DNA from: JAGLGH01 sp034723595
Lineage (GTDB): Archaea > Nanobdellota > Nanobdellia > Woesearchaeales > JAGLGH01
NCBI GenBank assembly: GCA_034723595.1
Contig: JAYEPB010000100.1
Span: forward strand, 1-32,591
Direction of reading: 5' to 3'
Length of the DNA: 32,591 bases
Shown here: one piece after another, positions 29,670-32,591 of the stretch
Numbering within the stretch: the first letter of the stretch is position 1
Layout of the letters: each line of letters starts with the position of its first letter
Translations under genes and position numbers: made by a program
Notes under the pieces: model-generated
What the model was told of the DNA's origin: nothing
The model's database searches: none
Seen by the model: the letters and a program-made list of their open reading frames with translations, nothing else

Positions 29670-32591
29670 ATGGGAAAAAGAATTATGTTTTATTGCCATT
29701 ATAGTGTAGGTCTTGGCCATTTTGTCAGGACATTTGCATTAGCCAAAGGCATAAAAAGAGTAAATCCAAATTCTGAGATTTTAATTGTTTCAGGCGGCGC
29801 ACCAGTTCCCATTAAATTGCCAGATGGAATACAAGGGATTAAAATTCTTAATTTGCCGCCACTTAGAGAATCACAAAACAACAGGGAATTAGAGCCATTG
29901 TCTGATGAATCAGCTGATGAAGTAAAAAAATCAAGGATAATTCAAATAATTAAGGCATATAGATTATTTAAACCGGATTTTTTATTTGTCGACCATTTCC
30001 CATTTGGAAGAATTGAACTAAAATATGAAATAACTGCTCTGCTTGATATTGCGATGAATTCTAATAAAAAACCAAAAATAATTTCCAGCATAAGAGACAT
30101 GGCTTTTGTGGAAAAAGATCATGAAGAAGAAACTGGACAGATGATAGAATACTTTTTGAACAAATACTTTGATTATTTATTAGTTCATTCTGACTATAGA
30201 GTAACTTGCATTGAAGATGAATTTGAGATATTAAAACAAGTTAAGATTCCTATAATCTATACTGGTTATGTCTGTTCAATGTCTGAAGAAGAGATTAAAG
30301 AAAATGTTAAAGAAAAGGTTAATTATACTGATGCAGATTATCCTTACGCAAAAAATGAAAAATTAATATTGGTTAGCGCAGGTGGAGGAAGGAGTTGCTT
30401 TGAGCTTATCAAAAAAACAATTGAGGCAAAAGAAAAATTAGACAAAAATAAAGTGAAATCAAGATTCTTGATACTGGCTGGCCCTTTCTTAAGCGAAGAG
30501 GAATTTTTATCATTAAAAGAACTTGCAAAAAAACATAGAGGTATAAGTCTAAAGCGATTTATACCTGATTTCATTGATGTTTTAAAACAAGCCGATGTTT
30601 CAATAAGCAATGTTGGATATAATACTACTGTTGAACTCCTATTGACTAAGACTAAATCCTTATTAATCCCCCATATCAAGAATTCTGTGATAAACAAGGA
30701 ACAGCTTGAACGAGCTAAAAAAATAAAAAACATAATCTCAGCAGAGATTCTTGATCCAAGAGAACTGAATCCAATGAAGATTGCGGATTGTTTGAACAAA
30801 TTAATGAGTTCTAAGCAAAATCAGGGTGATAGCAAACAATTTGAAGTTGATCTGAATGGCGCTGAATTTGCAGGAGAATTCATAAGCAATCTTAATAAGC
30901 CTTGCAGGGTATTTTTCAGAGATGATGATGTTCATGAAGTGACAGATAAGTTTATTGATTTAAATAATCTATTTTCAGATAAAAACATTCCAATACATTA
31001 TTCAGTCATACCTTGCACAATGTCTAAAAATTTGATTGAATACTTAAATAATATTAAGAAAAAACAACATAATATTGAGATAGGTCAGCATGGCTGGAGC
31101 CATAAAAAACATGGAGATTCTGTAAGCTATGAATTTGGCGATAAAAGGAGCTATTCTGAGCAATATGAAGACATTTCTAAAGGCAGGAATAAAATAGAGT
31201 CTAATTTTGAAATAAATCCAAATCTTGTTTTTACTCCGCCTCACAATAGATTAAATTCAGATACAATCAAGGTGCTTGAAAAACTTGATTTCAGGATAAT
31301 CTCTTCATCATGCTATTCTGATGAATACAATAAAATAAGACCTCCTCAAAAAATAAGGGATATTCCTATTTGTCTGGATTTATTTATCAAAATAGATGAC
31401 AAGTGGATATTAAAGGATAAAAGAGAACTAATAAAAGAGTTTTTTATTAAAAAGCAGAATGGAATAGTTGGCATAATGATTCATCATAAGTTTTTCAGTG
31501 ATAAAAAAGAATTTGAATTATTGAATGAGTTTATTGATCTTATGATTAGAGAAAAAGTACAATTTAAATCATTTGCGCAAATAAATAACTATTTAAAACA
31601 ATCAAAAAAAACAATTGCCTATCTCAGATCTAACTATCTTCCTGCTTCTGAAAACTTTATATATCAGGAAATTAAGAATATAAATCAATCTGATTCATGT
31701 TATGCAGCTGTAATTTCAGTTGTTAGGGAAAATGAAAATATATTCTCTGGAGTAGAGGTCATTGAGCAGCCACGATTCAAATCTTTACACACTGCCAATT
31801 ACCCATTCATAAAAAATTCACAGCTTAAGCTTTACAGCCAATTCATGAACTTTTGCGCAGATGAAATAATGTCAAGGGATGTTTCTTTGCTTCATGCCCA
31901 GTTTGGTGATGATGGGCTGTTCTTTTTGCCATTAAAAAGAAAAACTGGGCTGCCTTTAGTTGTATCTTTTAGGGGTTTTGATTTATACAGGCTGCCAAAT
32001 CAGTTCCCAAGGGTATATAATCCTTTATTCAAAGAAGCTGATTTGTTCTTGGTTAGGTCTAATTCCATGAAAAAAGATTTGATTAATTTGGGATGCCATG
32101 CTGAAAAAGTAAATGTGCATCATTCATCAATTGATTTAGATGAGATTGATGCAATCCTAAATAAAATACAAAATAAAGAAATAAGAGTCAATACAGAAAC
32201 AATAAAAGAGGAAAAAAGAGTTAATGAGAAAATTAAACTTATTTTCGCAGGAAGGTTTGTTGAAAAGAAGGGAATCTTTGATATTATTAAAGCGTTTTCA
32301 GGATTAAAGCAAGAGGGCAAGGATATTGAACTGAAGTTGATTGGCGACGGTCCCCTAAAAAAACAGGCAGAAAAAATGGTTTATGATTTGGAAATCAAAG
32401 ATATAACTTTTATGACCTTCTTAAGTCATGAAGATCTGATAAAAGAGATTAAAAAATCAGATATATTTGTTCTTCCAGGCAAAACTGCAAAAGACTGCAA
32501 TAAAGAAGGCATTCCTGTTATATTAATGGAAGCAATGGCTTGCGGCTTGCCTGTTGTTTCAACATTCCATTCAGGAATCCCTGAGTTAGTT
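29670..32591 (+). CDS. Three-domain fusion: GT28-like glycosyltransferase, polysaccharide deacetylase, GT4 glycosyltransferase (3' end outside window)
   Basis: This frame is open for 974 codons to the window edge. Residues 1 to about 395 resemble MurG/GT28-type predicted glycosyltransferases (MFYCHYSVGLGHFVRT start, VSAGGGRSCFEL, SNVGYNTTVELLL). From about 410 to 640 is a NodB-type polysaccharide deacetylase. It has RDDD at 417-420 (metal Asp), HGWSHKKH at 474-481 (metal His pair) and TPPHN at 522-526. From about 648 it is a GT4 glycosyltransferase: YLRSNYLPASENFIYQE, SFRGFDLY, FAGRFVEKKG, GDGPLKKQA and ExxxxxxxE at 946-954 (EGIPVILMEA). The combination suggests one protein transfers amino sugars, deacetylates a product and extends it. 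No break is visible between the domains. An in-frame ATG at 29661 is the alternative start. Confidence 0.87.
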   Translation, partial: MGKRIMFYCHYSVGLGHFVRTFALAKGIKRVNPNSEILIVSGGAPVPIKLPDGIQGIKILNLPPLRESQNNRELEPLSDESADEVKKSRIIQIIKAYRLFKPDFLFVDHFPFGRIELKYEITALLDIAMNSNKKPKIISSIRDMAFVEKDHEEETGQMIEYFLNKYFDYLLVHSDYRVTCIEDEFEILKQVKIPIIYTGYVCSMSEEEIKENVKEKVNYTDADYPYAKNEKLILVSAGGGRSCFELIKKTIEAKEKLDKNKVKSRFLILAGPFLSEEEFLSLKELAKKHRGISLKRFIPDFIDVLKQADVSISNVGYNTTVELLLTKTKSLLIPHIKNSVINKEQLERAKKIKNIISAEILDPRELNPMKIADCLNKLMSSKQNQGDSKQFEVDLNGAEFAGEFISNLNKPCRVFFRDDDVHEVTDKFIDLNNLFSDKNIPIHYSVIPCTMSKNLIEYLNNIKKKQHNIEIGQHGWSHKKHGDSVSYEFGDKRSYSEQYEDISKGRNKIESNFEINPNLVFTPPHNRLNSDTIKVLEKLDFRIISSSCYSDEYNKIRPPQKIRDIPICLDLFIKIDDKWILKDKRELIKEFFIKKQNGIVGIMIHHKFFSDKKEFELLNEFIDLMIREKVQFKSFAQINNYLKQSKKTIAYLRSNYLPASENFIYQEIKNINQSDSCYAAVISVVRENENIFSGVEVIEQPRFKSLHTANYPFIKNSQLKLYSQFMNFCADEIMSRDVSLLHAQFGDDGLFFLPLKRKTGLPLVVSFRGFDLYRLPNQFPRVYNPLFKEADLFLVRSNSMKKDLINLGCHAEKVNVHHSSIDLDEIDAILNKIQNKEIRVNTETIKEEKRVNEKIKLIFAGRFVEKKGIFDIIKAFSGLKQEGKDIELKLIGDGPLKKQAEKMVYDLEIKDITFMTFLSHEDLIKEIKKSDIFVLPGKTAKDCNKEGIPVILMEAMACGLPVVSTFHSGIPELV

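Overview
The window looks like part of an archaeal chromosome, most likely from a DPANN-type archaeon (Woesearchaeota/Pacearchaeota-like). This is an inference from four things: archaeal BRE/TATA promoters placed about 24-27 bases before start codons (leaderless transcripts), many short class III (archaellin/pilin-type) signal peptides of the KKGQ/KRGS form, an archaeal AbrB-PhoU regulator with an Lrp-type regulator, and AT-rich sequence with few strong Shine-Dalgarno sites. No rRNA, tRNA, CRISPR array or insertion sequence was seen. Every stretch longer than about 300 bases carries a gene.

Left part (1-4537). A pilin-like gene runs off the left edge on the minus strand and is preceded by a 41-residue membrane mini-protein. 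Divergent from them is a 705-residue protein with a C-terminal kinase/aminoglycoside-phosphotransferase-like domain. It converges on an AbrB-PhoU regulator, which is divergent from an Lrp/AsnC-type regulator whose promoter is flanked by two ATCCGGAA boxes.

Surface operon (4538-21134, all minus strand, read right to left). The order is a 1443-residue secreted Cys-rich protein, a KGQ-type pilin-like protein, a 2184-residue adhesin-like protein (signal peptide, Cys-rich and FN3/Ig-like regions, six CGNGxxDxGExCD repeats, thrombospondin type 3 calcium repeats, membrane anchor, basic cytoplasmic tail), four more single-pass pilin-like proteins, a soluble PAS protein, and three tandem paralogous Cys-rich mini-pilins. 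Two rearrangement scars are visible. One is an insertion of about 111 bp flanked by an exact 49-bp direct repeat that regenerates the start of the 7053-8147 gene. The other is a duplicated promoter/leader of about 64 bp on either side of the PAS gene. No pilus ATPase, platform protein or prepilin peptidase is in the window.

Right part (21354-32591). A compact plus-strand cluster encodes a radical SAM enzyme, a glycosyltransferase fused to a paralogous radical SAM enzyme, a UbiU-like and a UbiV-like U32 pair with the Fe-S cysteines in place, and a third radical SAM enzyme with a degenerate SPASM tail. The last four genes overlap or are separated by 1-2 bases. Around them lie two GT4 glycosyltransferases and the start of a giant fusion (GT28-like, NodB-type polysaccharide deacetylase, GT4). 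The best candidate for an undescribed system is this cluster: an oxygen-independent chemistry module (three radical SAM domains plus a UbiU/UbiV-type hydroxylase-like pair) tied to glycosyl transfer. It may modify a surface glycan, glycolipid or glycoprotein. Its substrate cannot be read from the sequence.
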